This document shows positions 31,936 through 41,568 of a stretch of 64,000 bases of DNA, one piece after another. How positions within the stretch are numbered: position 1 is the first letter of the stretch; each line of letters begins with the position of its first letter. The stretch is taken from contig NZ_KB903825.1 of assembly GCF_000379825.1 (NCBI RefSeq), forward strand, positions 62,001-126,000, in the 5' to 3' direction. The position numbers and the translations under genes are program-made. Below the pieces are notes generated by a model. It saw only the letters and a list, made by a program, of their open reading frames with translations, was not told the origin of the DNA and ran no database searches. The stretch comes from Longispora albida DSM 44784. GTDB lineage: Bacteria; Actinomycetota; Actinomycetes; Mycobacteriales; Micromonosporaceae.

Positions 31936-32334
31936 CTACTCCCCTGCCGACACGACGACGGTCAGGGTAGTGGCGACGACCGTGTCGGCCCGGCCGTCGT
32001 TCGCGCTGGCCTTGAACGTGACCAGCAGGTCGCTGCCCGTCCAGCAGCCCTCCTTGGCCGCCTTCTTCCCGCAGACCGGGCCCTCGTCGTGGAACTTCCA
32101 GCCGGCCCGGTCCAGGGCCTGCGCGTAGGCGACCTCGGCCTCCGGGCCGCTCTTGGGCAGCTTGAGGTATGTCCGGACGAACTTCCCGTCCTCGGTCTTG
32201 TCCGACGGCTCGGTGAACCAGTCGGGCACCTTGACCTTGGCGAGGGCGTCGTCGGCGCCGCCGACCCCGCCGCAGCCGGTGAGCGCGAGGGCAGCCACCA
32301 GCAGGGCAGGGAAGATCATGGATCGTGTACGCAC
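31936..32334 (-). CDS. putative lipoprotein
   Basis: No family recognised. From GTG at 32334 (GAAGGAA ribosome-binding site), the 132-residue product has a signal peptide with the lipobox ALTGC (VRTRSMIFPALLVAALALTG then Cys20). It is probably acylated and held on the outer face of the membrane. The mature region is small, with two more cysteines (PVCGKK and EGCWTG) that may pair, and a VVATTLTVVVSAGE C-terminal strand. It starts 16 nt after rarA ends. Confidence 0.75.
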   Translation of the reverse strand: MRTRSMIFPALLVAALALTGCGGVGGADDALAKVKVPDWFTEPSDKTEDGKFVRTYLKLPKSGPEAEVAYAQALDRAGWKFHDEGPVCGKKAAKEGCWTGSDLLVTFKASANDGRADTVVATTLTVVVSAGE

Positions 32335-32350
32335 CGGGATTCCTTCTGCG

Positions 32351-33703
32351 TTAGCTGTGGCTGTTGCGGGGCTGTTCCGAGCGGATGATGGCCCGGAGCT
32401 TGTCCAGCCGCTCCGCCACGGCACGCTCGGAGCCGTGGCCGGACGGGCGGTAGTAGTCGCGGCCGAGGGCCGGGCCGGGGGCGTACTGCTGGCTGAGCAC
32501 GCCCCGTGGGTCGTCGTGCGGGTAGCGGTAACCCGCGCCGTGCCCGAGGCCCTTGGCCCCGGCGTAGTGGGCGTCGCGGAGGTGGGCGGGGACGGTGCCG
32601 GTACGCCCGGCCCGCACGTCGGCCATCGCCTCGTCGATCGCGACGATCACCGCGTTGGACTTGGGCGCGGTGGCCAGGTGGATGACGGCCTGGGCGAGGT
32701 TGAGCCGCCCCTCCGGCAGGCCGATGAACGCGACGGCCTCGGCCGCGGCGACCGCGACCTGGAGTGCGACCGGGTCGGCCATCCCGATGTCCTCGCTGGC
32801 GAAGATGACCAGCCGCCGGGCGATGTACCGGGGGTCCTCCCCCGCCACCAGCATCCGGGCCAGCCAGTGCAGCGCGGCGTCCACGTCGGATCCGCGGAGG
32901 CTCTTGATCAGCGCGCTGGAGATGTCGTAGTGCCCGTCGCCGTCGCGGTCGTACCGCACGGCGGCCACGTCGAGGGCCTGCTCGATGGTCGCGAGGCCGA
33001 TCTCGCCGTCGGCGGTGCTGGCCGCGGCCTCCAGTGCCGTGAGTGCCTTGCGGACGTCGCCGCCGGCCAGCCGGACGAGGTGGTCGCGGGCTTCGGGGCT
33101 GAGCGTGACGGTGCCGCCGAGGCCGCGCTCGTCGGTCAGCGCCCGGTCGACGAGCTTGCCGACGGCCGTCTCGCCGAGCGGGCGGAGGGTGAGCAGCACG
33201 CATCGGGACAGCAGCGGCGACACGACCGAGAAGTACGGATTCTCGGTGGTCGCGGCCAGCAGCGTGACCGTGCGGTCCTCGACGGCCGCGAGCAGCGAGT
33301 CCTGCTGGGTCTTGGTGAAGCGGTGCACCTCGTCGATGAACAGGACGGTGGCCTTGCCGGAGCGCCGCCGGTCGGCGCGGGCCGCGTCGATCACGGCCCG
33401 GACGTCCTTGACCCCGGCGGACAGCGCCGACAGCGCGACGAACTTGCGCTGGGCCGAGCGCGCGACGAGGTGCGCGACGGTGGTCTTGCCGCTGCCCGGC
33501 GGCCCCCACAGGATCACCGACATGGGCGAGTCCCCGGTGACGAGCTGGTGCAGCGGGGCACCGGGCGCGAGCAGGTGCTCCTGCCCGACCAGCTCCGCGA
33601 GGGTCCTCGGCCGCATCCGCACTGCCAGCGGCGCGCCGGGCGGCACGTCGGCGAAGCTGTCGCCGCCCTCGCCGGGCCCCGAGAGATCGAAGAGCGCGTC
33701 CAC
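32351..33703 (-). CDS. rarA: replication-associated recombination protein A (RarA/MgsA)
   Basis: AAA+ ATPase acting at stalled replication forks. From GTG at 33703 ([14 protein letters not shown]) it has 450 residues. Motifs: [17 protein letters not shown], Walker [16 protein letters not shown], Walker [12 protein letters not shown], sensor 1 AATTENPYF and the C-terminal tetramerisation/MgsA domain with [14 protein letters not shown] much longer open frame runs upstream opposite a GNAT gene and is not used. Confidence 0.95.
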   Translation of the reverse strand: MDALFDLSGPGEGGDSFADVPPGAPLAVRMRPRTLAELVGQEHLLAPGAPLHQLVTGDSPMSVILWGPPGSGKTTVAHLVARSAQRKFVALSALSAGVKDVRAVIDAARADRRRSGKATVLFIDEVHRFTKTQQDSLLAAVEDRTVTLLAATTENPYFSVVSPLLSRCVLLTLRPLGETAVGKLVDRALTDERGLGGTVTLSPEARDHLVRLAGGDVRKALTALEAAASTADGEIGLATIEQALDVAAVRYDRDGDGHYDISSALIKSLRGSDVDAALHWLARMLVAGEDPRYIARRLVIFASEDIGMADPVALQVAVAAAEAVAFIGLPEGRLNLAQAVIHLATAPKSNAVIVAIDEAMADVRAGRTGTVPAHLRDAHYAGAKGLGHGAGYRYPHDDPRGVLSQQYAPGPALGRDYYRPSGHGSERAVAERLDKLRAIIRSEQPRNSHS

Positions 33704-33787
33704 GCCGCAGACCCTACCGGCGGGGTGGGACACAAGCACGTATGTCCGGTTCACGGTGACGCCAGTCACGGCGATACGGTGTGGACC

Positions 33788-34507
33788 GTGACCCCAGAGA
33801 TCATCGAGGGCCGCGCGGCCATCCTCGCCGCCCGCTACACCCCGTATCTCGCGTACTCGCTGCGCGACGACGAGCACGCGAGGGCCTACGTGGCGGACGG
33901 CGCGGTGCTCGCGATCGCCCAGGACGTCCACGAGGCCGATCCGGAGGGTCAGGCGCTCGGCGACCCGGTGGTCTGCCGGGCGCTGTACGAGTACGCGATC
34001 GCCGAGGGCGCGCTGCGGCCGGGGTGCTGGACCAGCAGCCCGCACGGTACCGGGCTGGCCCTGGCAGGCAAGGTCCACGAGTGGGACTTCAAGTGGACGA
34101 CCGCGCCACCGAAGCTCCGTGCGGGCGAGGAACTCGTCGAGGTCACCACCGACGCGGACGGCATCAACGAGGTGCTGGACCTGGCCCTGCCGGAGAGCAC
34201 GGCCCGGCCGGGGAGCGCGCACGTCCGTGCCTGGTACGGCATCCGGGCCGCCGGTGGCGAGCTCGTGGCCGTGGCCGCCGACGTGAGCCGGAACGGGTTC
34301 GGGACGATCTCCGGCATCGGTGTGCGGCCCAGCGCGCAGGGCCGGGGGCTGGGCGCGGCGATCACGGCAGCCCTGACCCGCATGCACCTGGAGGAGTTCG
34401 GCTTCGCCTCGCTCGGGGTGTACACGGTGAACGCCCCGGCCATCGCGATGTACGAGAGGCTCGGCTACTCCCCCGGCGACTCCCGGGTCTCCGGCAAGCT
34501 GGCCTGA
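33788..34507 (+). CDS. GNAT family N-acetyltransferase
   Basis: Substrate unknown. From GTG at 33788 ([17 protein letters not shown]) the product has 239 residues. An N-terminal region of about 130 residues has no visible motif. The C-terminal GNAT domain has the acetyl-CoA loop [21 protein letters not shown] (about residues 178-198) and the closing [21 protein letters not shown] nine bases earlier is an alternative start. TACGGT ends 7 nt before the chosen start, so the mRNA may be leaderless. A GTGAC-GTCAC inverted repeat (33756-33769) lies within the promoter. Confidence 0.75.
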   Translation: MTPEIIEGRAAILAARYTPYLAYSLRDDEHARAYVADGAVLAIAQDVHEADPEGQALGDPVVCRALYEYAIAEGALRPGCWTSSPHGTGLALAGKVHEWDFKWTTAPPKLRAGEELVEVTTDADGINEVLDLALPESTARPGSAHVRAWYGIRAAGGELVAVAADVSRNGFGTISGIGVRPSAQGRGLGAAITAALTRMHLEEFGFASLGVYTVNAPAIAMYERLGYSPGDSRVSGKLA

Positions 34508-34559
34508 GAGGTCAGTAAACCGGTCTGACACCGGTACCCGGCTGCTCTACGATCCGGCC

Positions 34560-35117
34560 ATGCCGGATGTGATCTTCGAGCGCTGGGTACCGTCCACTGC
34601 GGACACTGAGGAACTGGCCGATCTGCTGTCCGGCGAGGAGTGGCCGTTCCACGTGACCCGGTCGGTCAGCCGGGAACGGGTGCTGCGCCTGGCCGCCACC
34701 GGGTACTACGACAGTGCCGAGGCCCGCTCGTTCTGGATCGTGGCGGACGGGAAGCGCTCGGGGCTGGTCCGGTTGATGGACCTCGGGGACGACATCCCGA
34801 TGTTCGACCTGCGGCTCGTGGCGGCAGCCAGGGGGCAGGGCACGGGGCTGGTGGCCGTGCGGTGGCTGACCGGGTACCTGTTCACGGAGTACCCGGCCAT
34901 CACCAGGGTCGAAGGCACGACGCGGCGGGACAACACGGCGATGCGCCGGGTGTTCGGCCGGGCCGGTTACGTCAAGGAGGCGCACTACCGGCAGTCGTGG
35001 CAGGGCCAGGGCGGCGAGCTGCACGACACGATCGGCTACGGCATCCTCCGCGCCGACTGGGAGCACGGCACCACGACCGCGATCACCTGGGACGACGAGC
35101 CGGCCGGCGAGCCCTGA
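34560..35117 (+). CDS. GNAT family N-acetyltransferase (RimJ/RimL-like)
   Basis: The 185-residue single GNAT domain has LRLVAAARGQGTGLVAVRWL (acetyl-CoA loop) and VEGTTRRDNTAMRRVFGRAGYVKEAHYR. The latter is the N-A-MRRVFE pattern of RimJ/RimL-type protein or small-molecule acetyltransferases. Start ATG at 34560. It follows the other GNAT gene by 52 nt on the same strand. The two share little sequence, so this is not an obvious recent duplication. Confidence 0.8.
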   Translation: MPDVIFERWVPSTADTEELADLLSGEEWPFHVTRSVSRERVLRLAATGYYDSAEARSFWIVADGKRSGLVRLMDLGDDIPMFDLRLVAAARGQGTGLVAVRWLTGYLFTEYPAITRVEGTTRRDNTAMRRVFGRAGYVKEAHYRQSWQGQGGELHDTIGYGILRADWEHGTTTAITWDDEPAGEP

Positions 35118-35126
35118 CCTGCGGCG

Positions 35127-35945
35127 TCAGCGGAAGCTGGAGGCGTACTCGGCTGCCCAGCTCGCGAAGTCCCTGGCCGGGCGCCCGGTGAGCCGCTCGA
35201 CGTTGCCCGTGACGGTGTACGCCGAGGCGGGCGGGTTCTTCGCCCAGCTCGCGAGGAGGTCGACGAGGTCGGGGGCGTGGCCTGCCCGCTGCCAGCGTTC
35301 GCGGGCCTGGTTCTCGGTCAGCTCGGTGAAGACCAGGTCACGGCCGATGGCCTCGCCGAGGATGGCGAGCTTGCGGCGCGGGCTGAGCGCCTCGGGGCCG
35401 GTCAGCGGGTAGGCCTGCCCGCTGTGGTCCTCCCTGACGAGCAGCGCCGCCGAGGCCGCGCCCACGTCGGCCTCGTGCACGGCCGCGCTGAGGACGTCAC
35501 CGAAAGGTTCACTGATCCCGCCGGTGGCCTTGATCGAGGCCGCCCACGAGAGCGTGTTGACCATGAAGTCCGGCGGCTGGAGAGAACTCCAGGGCAGGCC
35601 GCTGGCCGCGATGGCCTCCTCGACCGGGCCGGGATCGCCGTTCCACAGCACGACGACGCGCTGGACTCCGGCCCGCTTGGCCAGGACGGCGATGTCCGGG
35701 CCGGTCCTCAGCGTCGCGTAGCCGTCGCCGCCCTGCACCACGAGGTGCACGCCGGTCACGCCGTCGAAGGCCCCGGCGAGCGAGGCCGGGTCGGTCAGGT
35801 CGCCGCCCACGACCTCCACCTCTGGCGGGAGGTTCGCGCTCGCCGGGTCGCGGGTCAGCGCCCGGACTTTCTCCCCCTTGCGCAGCAGCTCGGCCACCAC
35901 GTGCCGGCCGGCCCTGCCGGTCGCTGCGGTTACCAGGTACGTCAT
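35127..35945 (-). CDS. NAD(P)-binding NmrA-like oxidoreductase
   Basis: Atypical short-chain dehydrogenase fold. The 272 residues begin with a Rossmann motif (YLVTAATGRAGRHVVAELLRKG) and continue with VEVVGGDLTDPASLAGAFDGV and GVQRVVVLWNGD, as in NmrA/NAD(P)H azoreductase-type proteins. There is no canonical YxxxK catalytic pair. That points to a redox sensor or quinone reductase rather than a classical SDR. Start ATG at 35945. A perfect 14-bp palindrome lies about 100 nt upstream. Confidence 0.8.
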   Translation of the reverse strand: MTYLVTAATGRAGRHVVAELLRKGEKVRALTRDPASANLPPEVEVVGGDLTDPASLAGAFDGVTGVHLVVQGGDGYATLRTGPDIAVLAKRAGVQRVVVLWNGDPGPVEEAIAASGLPWSSLQPPDFMVNTLSWAASIKATGGISEPFGDVLSAAVHEADVGAASAALLVREDHSGQAYPLTGPEALSPRRKLAILGEAIGRDLVFTELTENQARERWQRAGHAPDLVDLLASWAKNPPASAYTVTGNVERLTGRPARDFASWAAEYASSFR

Positions 35946-36043
35946 GAGTTCCCCCAGGATCAGGTCCGGTGTGGACGTTCCCGAGGCTATGCACCGGGCC
36001 GGGCAGTGCCATCGGACCGGAGACCGGAGGGCGGCTGCGACCT

Positions 36044-36057
36044 TGGTCCTAGGACCA
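36044..36057. promoter_or_regulatory. 14-bp perfect palindrome upstream of the NmrA-like gene
   Basis: TGGTCCTAGGACCA reads the same on both strands. It lies between the NmrA-like gene start and the end of the epimerase-like gene, about 100 nt upstream of the former. It looks like a dimeric repressor site. No regulator gene is adjacent. Confidence 0.4.
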
Positions 36058-36065
36058 GCTCCCGG

Positions 36066-36860
36066 TCAGACCAGCTCGGAAACGCCGCGCAGGCGGGTCC
36101 GGAGCAGCGCGCGGGCCCGGCTCGTGTCCAGCACGACCTCGCCCGGGCACGCGAACGGCGCCGGGCCGCCCTTCAGGGCCGCCGGGTCGATGCCGAGGCG
36201 GGGGGCGAGGGCCACGCCCAGCTCGTAGCGGCTCATGGCCTCCGGGCCGGCCACGTTCAGCACACCGGAATAGTCCATTGTGGCCAGTTCGAGGACCGCC
36301 GCCGTCAGGTCGGTCACGTGGATCGGCGAGCGCAGTTCCTCCGTGAAGAGAATGCCCTGGCCAGCCGCCACCGAGCGGATCACTCGCTCGTGCGAGCTGT
36401 CCCCGTCACCGATGATGAGCGAGTTCCGCACGATCGCCGCCTCCGGGCGCAGGGCGCGCACGACCGCTTCGGCTGCTGCTTTTGCCGCGCCGTACGGGTT
36501 CACCGGGGAAGGCAGATCCTTTTCCGTGTACGCCTCAGCGCGCCCGCCGAACACCGCGTCGCTGGACACGTGCACCAGCCGGGACGGCCCGCACGCCTTG
36601 GCGACGCTGGCCGTACCGTCCACGATCACCGGCCAGCTCGACTGCACGAAAGCCGTGTGCACCACGGCATCCGGCCGCACCTCGGCCATCACGGCCGCCA
36701 CAGCCGCCTCGTCGAGGATGTCGAGCCGCCGCCACTCCGCGCCCGGCACGTCAGCCGGGCTGGTCGCGTAACAGCCCGTCACGCGGTACCCGGCGGCGAC
36801 GGCCAGCCGGGCCACCCGCGAGCCGAGGAACCCGCTGGCCCCGGTGATCAGCATCTTCAT
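36066..36860 (-). CDS. NAD-dependent epimerase/dTDP-4-dehydrorhamnose reductase-like protein
   Basis: Extended SDR. The 264 residues begin MKMLITGASGFLGSRVARLA (NAD-binding GxxGxxG). They contain VHVSSDAVFGGRAEAYTEKD, the catalytic Tyr-Lys in NPYGAAKAAAE and a RmlD-type SPIHVTDLTAAVLELAT segment. It is most like RmlD/MAT2B-type reductases, but no other deoxysugar genes are nearby, so the substrate is open. Start ATG at 36860; longer upstream frame rejected. Confidence 0.8.
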   Translation of the reverse strand: MKMLITGASGFLGSRVARLAVAAGYRVTGCYATSPADVPGAEWRRLDILDEAAVAAVMAEVRPDAVVHTAFVQSSWPVIVDGTASVAKACGPSRLVHVSSDAVFGGRAEAYTEKDLPSPVNPYGAAKAAAEAVVRALRPEAAIVRNSLIIGDGDSSHERVIRSVAAGQGILFTEELRSPIHVTDLTAAVLELATMDYSGVLNVAGPEAMSRYELGVALAPRLGIDPAALKGGPAPFACPGEVVLDTSRARALLRTRLRGVSELV

Positions 36861-36950
36861 GGTCCGAAAGGGTACTGCCTCCGGCGGCCGCCCCGTGTCA
36901 CACTCGACAACCATCGATCCAGTACGACTCACGGGGAAGGCACGCACACG

Positions 36951-37481
36951 GTGGAACCGGAAGAGGAAGTCACCCAGGAACAGTCCAGTGTGGAGACACC
37001 GGAGACACCGGAGCAGCCGGCACCGCCGCGTACCCGGCGCCTGCCGGTGATTCTCGGCGTCGTCTCTGTCGCGCTGCTCGTCTTCGGCGCGGTGATGACC
37101 ACGCTGTACGTGTCGGGCGCCAGCGACGCCCGCCGGGACAGCGCGGCGATCAGCCGGCAGTCGGGCGAGATCGAGACGCTCAGGAAGCAGAACACCGAAC
37201 TCCAGCAGCGGGCCACCACCGCCGAGGGCAAGGTACCCGACGCCAAGGGCTACGACCTGATCAAGGCGTGCGTGCGCGACACCGCCAGCCACCAGCGGTC
37301 GGTCGCGGAGTTCTTCAAGCAGGTCCAGGCGAACCCGCCGAGCATCAGCCCCGGCGGCCAGATCACCCTGCCCCCGGGCGTCACACCACTCCCGGAAGGC
37401 GCCACGGTACTCCCGCCGGCCGCGCTCACCGCCCCGCCGCCGATGGGGAACTGCGTCGAGGCCGAGAAGCACCTCAAGTAA
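36951..37481 (+). CDS. membrane protein with coiled coil, unknown function
   Basis: I do not recognise a family. From GTG at 36951 (GGGGAAGG ribosome-binding site, 10 nt upstream) the product is 176 residues. An acidic, proline-rich cytoplasmic start (VEPEEEVTQEQSSVETPETP) is followed by a membrane helix (LPVILGVVSVALLVFGAVMT). A short coiled coil (about residues 70-95, QSGEIETLRKQNTELQQRAT) comes next, then a small extracytoplasmic domain with two cysteines (KACVRD, GNCVEAE) and a Pro/Gly-rich linker. Confidence 0.7.
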   Translation: MEPEEEVTQEQSSVETPETPEQPAPPRTRRLPVILGVVSVALLVFGAVMTTLYVSGASDARRDSAAISRQSGEIETLRKQNTELQQRATTAEGKVPDAKGYDLIKACVRDTASHQRSVAEFFKQVQANPPSISPGGQITLPPGVTPLPEGATVLPPAALTAPPPMGNCVEAEKHLK

Positions 37482-37487
37482 GAGGGC

Positions 37488-37522
37488 GATGCCCCCGGCG
37501 GCCAGTGGCTGCCGGGGGCATC
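37488..37522 (+). terminator. bidirectional terminator between convergent genes
   Basis: GATGCCCCCGGC and GCCGGGGGCATC form a 12-bp stem with further GGCC/GGCT pairing, between the coiled-coil gene and aspS. Confidence 0.7.
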
Positions 37523-37545
37523 TCACGCGGGTACGAAGAAAGAAA

Positions 37546-39288
37546 TCAGGCCTTCTTCGGCGGGCCGTCCACGCCTGCCTCGGCACGCTGCTGTGCCGTG
37601 ATCGGCGTCGGGGCGCTGGTCAGCGGGTCGTAACCACCACCGGACTTCGGGAAGGCGATGACCTCGCGGATCGAGTCAGCGCCGGCCAGCAGCATGCACA
37701 CCCGGTCCCAGCCGAACGCGATGCCGCCGTGCGGCGGCGGGCCGAACGCGAACGCCTCCAGCAGGAAGCCGAACTTGTCGCTGGCCTCCTCCTCCGAGAT
37801 GCCCAGCAGGTCGAACACCCGGCGCTGCACGTCACCCGAGTGGATACGGACGCTGCCGCCGCCGATCTCGTTGCCGTTGCAGACGATGTCGTAGGCGTAG
37901 GCCAGCGCCCGGTCCGGAGCCTCCTCGAACTTCGGCTCCCACTCCTCGTTCGGCGAGGTGAAGGGGTGGTGCACGGCCGTCCAGCCGCCCTCGTCCGTCC
38001 TCTCGAACATGGGAGCGTCGACCACCCAGCAGAACGCCCAGGCGTCCTCGTCGACCAGCTTCGCCCGCTTGGCGATCTCGATCCGGGCCGCGCCGAGCAG
38101 CTCCTGCGAGTGGCGGCGGTCGCCGGCCGCGAAGAACACCGCGTCGCCCGGCTTGGCGCCGGCCGCGTCGGCCAGGCCGGCCAGGTGCGCCTCGGACAGG
38201 TTCTTGGCGACCGGGCCGCGCGCCTCGCCGGTCTCGGCGTCGAACAGCACGTACGCCAGGCCCTTCGCGCCGCGCTGCTTGGCCCAGTCCTGCCAGCCGT
38301 CCAGCTCCTTGCGGGTCTGGGTGGCACCGCCGGGCATGACGACCGCGCCGGTGTACTCCGCCTGGAAGACCCGGAACTCGGTGCCGGCGAAGTAGCTGGT
38401 CAGCTCGGTCAGCTCCAGGCCGTAGCGCAGGTCGGGCTTGTCGGAGCCGTACCTGTCCATCGCCTCGTGCCAGGTGATCTGGGGCAGCGGGCGCTGGATC
38501 TGGTGGCCGGCCAGGTCACGCCACAGCGCCTCGACGATGGACTCGCCGAGCTCGATCACGTCCTCCTGGGTCACGAAGGACATCTCGATGTCGAGCTGCG
38601 TGAACTCGGGCTGGCGGTCGGCGCGCGAGTCCTCGTCGCGGTAGCAGCGGGCGATCTGGTAGTACCGCTCCATGCCCGCCACCATCAGGAGCTGCTTGAA
38701 CAGCTGCGGGGACTGGGGCAGCGCGTACCAGGTACCCGGCTTCACCCGCACCGGCACCAGGAAGTCGCGGGCACCCTCCGGAGTGGACCGGGTCAGGGTC
38801 GGCGTCTCGATCTCGACGAAGTTGCGGTCGTCGAGCAGGTTCCGTGCGATCTTGCTGGCGTCCGAGCGCATCCGCAGCGCCGCGGCCGGGCCGGAGCGCC
38901 GCAGGTCCAGGTAGCGGTACTTCAGCCGCGCCTCGTCGCCCACCTCGACGTGCTCGTCGATCGGCATCGGCAGCGGGGCGGCCTCGGACAGGATCACCAG
39001 CTCGGAGACGTTCAGCTCGATCTCGCCGGTGGCCAGCTCCGGGTTGTCGTTGCCTGCCGGGCGGCGCTCGACGGTGCCGGTGACCTTGACGCAGTACTCG
39101 TTGCGGAGCTTGTGCGCGTCCTCCGACGAGGAATCACGGAACACCGCCTGGACGAAGCCGGAGGCGTCCCGCAGGTCGATGAAGATCACCCCGCCGTGGT
39201 CGCGGCGCCGGGCTACCCAGCCCGCCAGGGTCACCTGCTCGCCGACGTGCGCGGCGCGCAGCGTGCCGGCCTCGTGGGTGCGGATCAC
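37546..39288 (-). CDS. aspS: aspartyl-tRNA synthetase
   Basis: Class IIb synthetase for tRNA-Asp, perhaps also tRNA-Asn. From GTG at 39288, with AAGGAGAA upstream, it has 580 residues. The N-terminal OB anticodon domain contains [21 protein letters not shown]. Class II motif 2 lies in [19 protein letters not shown], followed by [12 protein letters not shown] bacterial GAD insert follows, and motif 3 is [15 protein letters not shown]. Discriminating or non-discriminating status cannot be read here. Confidence 0.97.
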   Translation of the reverse strand: MIRTHEAGTLRAAHVGEQVTLAGWVARRRDHGGVIFIDLRDASGFVQAVFRDSSSEDAHKLRNEYCVKVTGTVERRPAGNDNPELATGEIELNVSELVILSEAAPLPMPIDEHVEVGDEARLKYRYLDLRRSGPAAALRMRSDASKIARNLLDDRNFVEIETPTLTRSTPEGARDFLVPVRVKPGTWYALPQSPQLFKQLLMVAGMERYYQIARCYRDEDSRADRQPEFTQLDIEMSFVTQEDVIELGESIVEALWRDLAGHQIQRPLPQITWHEAMDRYGSDKPDLRYGLELTELTSYFAGTEFRVFQAEYTGAVVMPGGATQTRKELDGWQDWAKQRGAKGLAYVLFDAETGEARGPVAKNLSEAHLAGLADAAGAKPGDAVFFAAGDRRHSQELLGAARIEIAKRAKLVDEDAWAFCWVVDAPMFERTDEGGWTAVHHPFTSPNEEWEPKFEEAPDRALAYAYDIVCNGNEIGGGSVRIHSGDVQRRVFDLLGISEEEASDKFGFLLEAFAFGPPPHGGIAFGWDRVCMLLAGADSIREVIAFPKSGGGYDPLTSAPTPITAQQRAEAGVDGPPKKA

Positions 39289-39327
39289 TTCAGTTCTCCT
39301 TAGTCCGATTTCTCGCCCTGAATTCTC

Positions 39328-39364
39328 GCAGCCGGCCCGCCCATGACAACGGGCGGGCCGCTGC
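39328..39364 (-). terminator. hisS terminator
   Basis: CGGCCCGCCC and GGGCGGGCCG (plus GCAG/CTGC beyond a bulge) form a strong stem with an 8-nt loop, 7 nt after the hisS stop. Confidence 0.65.
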
Positions 39365-39371
39365 GGGGTGA

Positions 39372-40685
39372 CTATCCGACGACCGGATACAGGTCGGCGG
39401 CCGGCGGCGTCCACTGTGCCGGGTCCGCGGCCGCCTGCTCGCCCGAGCGGATGTCCTTGACCTGCTGCTCGGCGCCCGGGAACCACACGAACGGGATGCC
39501 GCGCCTGTCCGCGAACTTGATCTGCTTGCCGAACTTGGCCGGGGCCGGGGCCACCTCGGTCGCGATGCCCCTGGCGCGCAGGGCGGCGGCGATCCGGTTG
39601 CACTCCGGGCGGTCATCCTCGGCCGGCAGCGCGACGAGCACGCAGGTCGGCGTCGGGCGGCTGACGCTCAGCGCGTTCTGCCCGAACAGCACGCCCAGGA
39701 TCCGGCTGACCCCGATCGACAGGCCCACGCCGGGGAAGGTCTCGTCGCCCAGGCTGGCCAGGTTGTCGTACCGGCCGCCGGAGCACACCGAGCCGAAACG
39801 CTCCCGGCCGGCGATGAAGGTCTCGTAGACGGTACCGGTGTAGTAGTCCAGGCCCCTGGCGATCCGCATGTCCGCGACCAGCAGGCCCGGAGCGTGCTCA
39901 CGGCCGGTCTCGATCACCGTGGTCAGCTCGGCCAGGCCCTCGTCGAGCAGCGGGTCGGAGACACCGAGCTTCGCGACGGCCTCGGCGAACGAGCCGTCCT
40001 CCGCGGAGATCTCCGCCAGCGCCAGGCACGCCTTAGCCTGCGCCTCGGTGGCACCGGCCGTCTCGGCCAGGAGTGCCGCGACCTTGTCCGGCCCGATCTT
40101 GTCGAGCTTGTCGATCGCCTGGATCGCTGCCATCGGATCGGCCAGGCCGGCACCCCGGTAGAAGCCCTCGGAGAGCTTGCGGTTGTTGACGTGCATCTTG
40201 AACGTCAGCGGCAGCCCGGCCAGCGCCTCCGCGATCACCACGGGCAGCTCGGCCTCGTAGTGGTTCGGCAGGCCGTCACGGTCGATGACGTCGATGTCCG
40301 CCTGGTAGAACTCGCGGTAGCGGCCCTCCTGCGGGCGCTCGCCCCGCCAGCACTTCTGGATCTGGTACCTGCGGAACGGGAAGTTCAGCTTGCCGGCGTT
40401 CTCCAGCACGTACCGTGCGAACGGCACGGTCAGGTCGAAGTGCAGGCCGAGGCCCGAGTCGGTGGCGTCGGCCGCGTCAGCCTGGAGCCGGCGCAGCACG
40501 TACACCTCCTTCGAGGTCTCGCCCTTGCGCAGGAGCTGGTCCAGCGGCTCGACGGCCCTGGTCTCGACCGGGGCGAAGCCGTGCAGCTCGAAGGTCCTGC
40601 GGATCCGCTCGATGAGGGACTGCTCGATCAGGCGCTGGGCGGGCAGCCACTCGGGGAAGCCGCTCAGCGGGGTGGGACGGGTCAT
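39372..40685 (-). CDS. hisS: histidyl-tRNA synthetase
   Basis: Class II synthetase, 437 residues. Motifs: [19 protein letters not shown], motif 2 [21 protein letters not shown], the histidine motifs [12 protein letters not shown] and SGGRYDNL. The C-terminal anticodon domain is [20 protein letters not shown]. Start ATG at 40685, 12 nt after the MBL hydrolase gene, so probably in one transcript with it. Confidence 0.97.
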   Translation of the reverse strand: MTRPTPLSGFPEWLPAQRLIEQSLIERIRRTFELHGFAPVETRAVEPLDQLLRKGETSKEVYVLRRLQADAADATDSGLGLHFDLTVPFARYVLENAGKLNFPFRRYQIQKCWRGERPQEGRYREFYQADIDVIDRDGLPNHYEAELPVVIAEALAGLPLTFKMHVNNRKLSEGFYRGAGLADPMAAIQAIDKLDKIGPDKVAALLAETAGATEAQAKACLALAEISAEDGSFAEAVAKLGVSDPLLDEGLAELTTVIETGREHAPGLLVADMRIARGLDYYTGTVYETFIAGRERFGSVCSGGRYDNLASLGDETFPGVGLSIGVSRILGVLFGQNALSVSRPTPTCVLVALPAEDDRPECNRIAAALRARGIATEVAPAPAKFGKQIKFADRRGIPFVWFPGAEQQVKDIRSGEQAAADPAQWTPPAADLYPVVG

Positions 40686-40697
40686 GCTGGTTACTCC

Positions 40698-41393
40698 TCA
40701 GAATCCTGTGCGCCGGGCTTCGATGGCGCCATCCCCGCCGAACCGCAGGTAGGGATTGGCAGCGCGCTCGCGCCCGATGGTCGTGGAGCCGCCGTGGCCG
40801 GGCAGGCACACCGTCGCGTCGCCGAGGCCCAGCACCCGCTCGCGCAGGCTGGCCGTCATCGTCGCTGGGTCGCCGCCCGGCAGGTCGGTGCGCCCGATCG
40901 TGCCCTCGAACAGGACGTCGCCCGTGAAGCACACGGGACCGTCCTCGCCGCCGAGGGTCCGGTACAGCACCGACCCGCCGGTATGGCCAGGGACATGGTC
41001 GACCACGAACTCGACGCCGGCCAGCTCCAGCCGGTCGCCGTCGGCCACCTCGCGCAGGTCCCCCGGCTCCGCGTACGGGCCGCCGGCCGCGGCGAGCTGG
41101 TCCAGGCTGATACCGAGGCCCATCGTGGGGTCCTTCAGCAGGCCGAGGTCGGCCGGGTGCACGTACACCGGCACCCCGTGCTCCTCACCGACGGCGGCCG
41201 CCGACCAGGCATGGTCGAAGTGGCCGTGGGTCAGCAGCACCGCGACCGGGGTGAACCGCTGCTCGGCGAGCAGCGCCCGGAGCTGGTCCAGCACCCCGAT
41301 GCCCGGGTCGACGACCACGCACTCGCCAGCCCGGGCGGAGATCACATAACAATTCGTCCCCAGGGCTGCCGCGGGAAACCCGGCAATAAACAC
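40698..41393 (-). CDS. MBL-fold metallohydrolase (glyoxalase II-like)
   Basis: Zinc hydrolase, 231 residues. The metallo-beta-lactamase signature is THGHFDHAWS (about residues 55-64). Further metal ligands lie in HVPGHTGGSV, FTGDVLF and LPGHGGSTT. This matches the small hydroxyacylglutathione-hydrolase-like group conserved upstream of hisS in actinobacteria. They lack glutathione, so a mycothiol or other thioester substrate is possible. Start GTG at 41393, with AAGGAT upstream. Confidence 0.88.
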   Translation of the reverse strand: MFIAGFPAAALGTNCYVISARAGECVVVDPGIGVLDQLRALLAEQRFTPVAVLLTHGHFDHAWSAAAVGEEHGVPVYVHPADLGLLKDPTMGLGISLDQLAAAGGPYAEPGDLREVADGDRLELAGVEFVVDHVPGHTGGSVLYRTLGGEDGPVCFTGDVLFEGTIGRTDLPGGDPATMTASLRERVLGLGDATVCLPGHGGSTTIGRERAANPYLRFGGDGAIEARRTGF

Positions 41394-41529
41394 GAAAGAT
41401 CCTTATGTCAGCGCTACCGACTGCTGCGTAGAGCCTAACGGCTGCGCTCAGCCAGGCTCACGCAGATACAGGCTGACCTAGTACCCTGGCGAACCGGCCT
41501 GACCTTACACTCGGGCGGATGTGACGTAC

Positions 41530-41552
41530 GGCACGGGAACCCGTGCCCTTTT
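41530..41552 (+). terminator. terminator-like hairpin in the leader of the first cyclophilin gene
   Basis: GGCACGGG and CCCGTGCC face each other around two bases and are followed by TTTT, just before the GGGGAGGGG ribosome-binding site of the gene at 41569. It may act as an attenuator or control ribosome access. Confidence 0.45.
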
Positions 41553-41568
41553 GGGGAGGGGAGCACCA

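Noticed and set aside
33704-34531. Extension of rarA upstream to a 726-codon protein
   Set aside because: The added part runs opposite a clear GNAT gene and has no domain; the GTG at 33703 gives the family's normal length.
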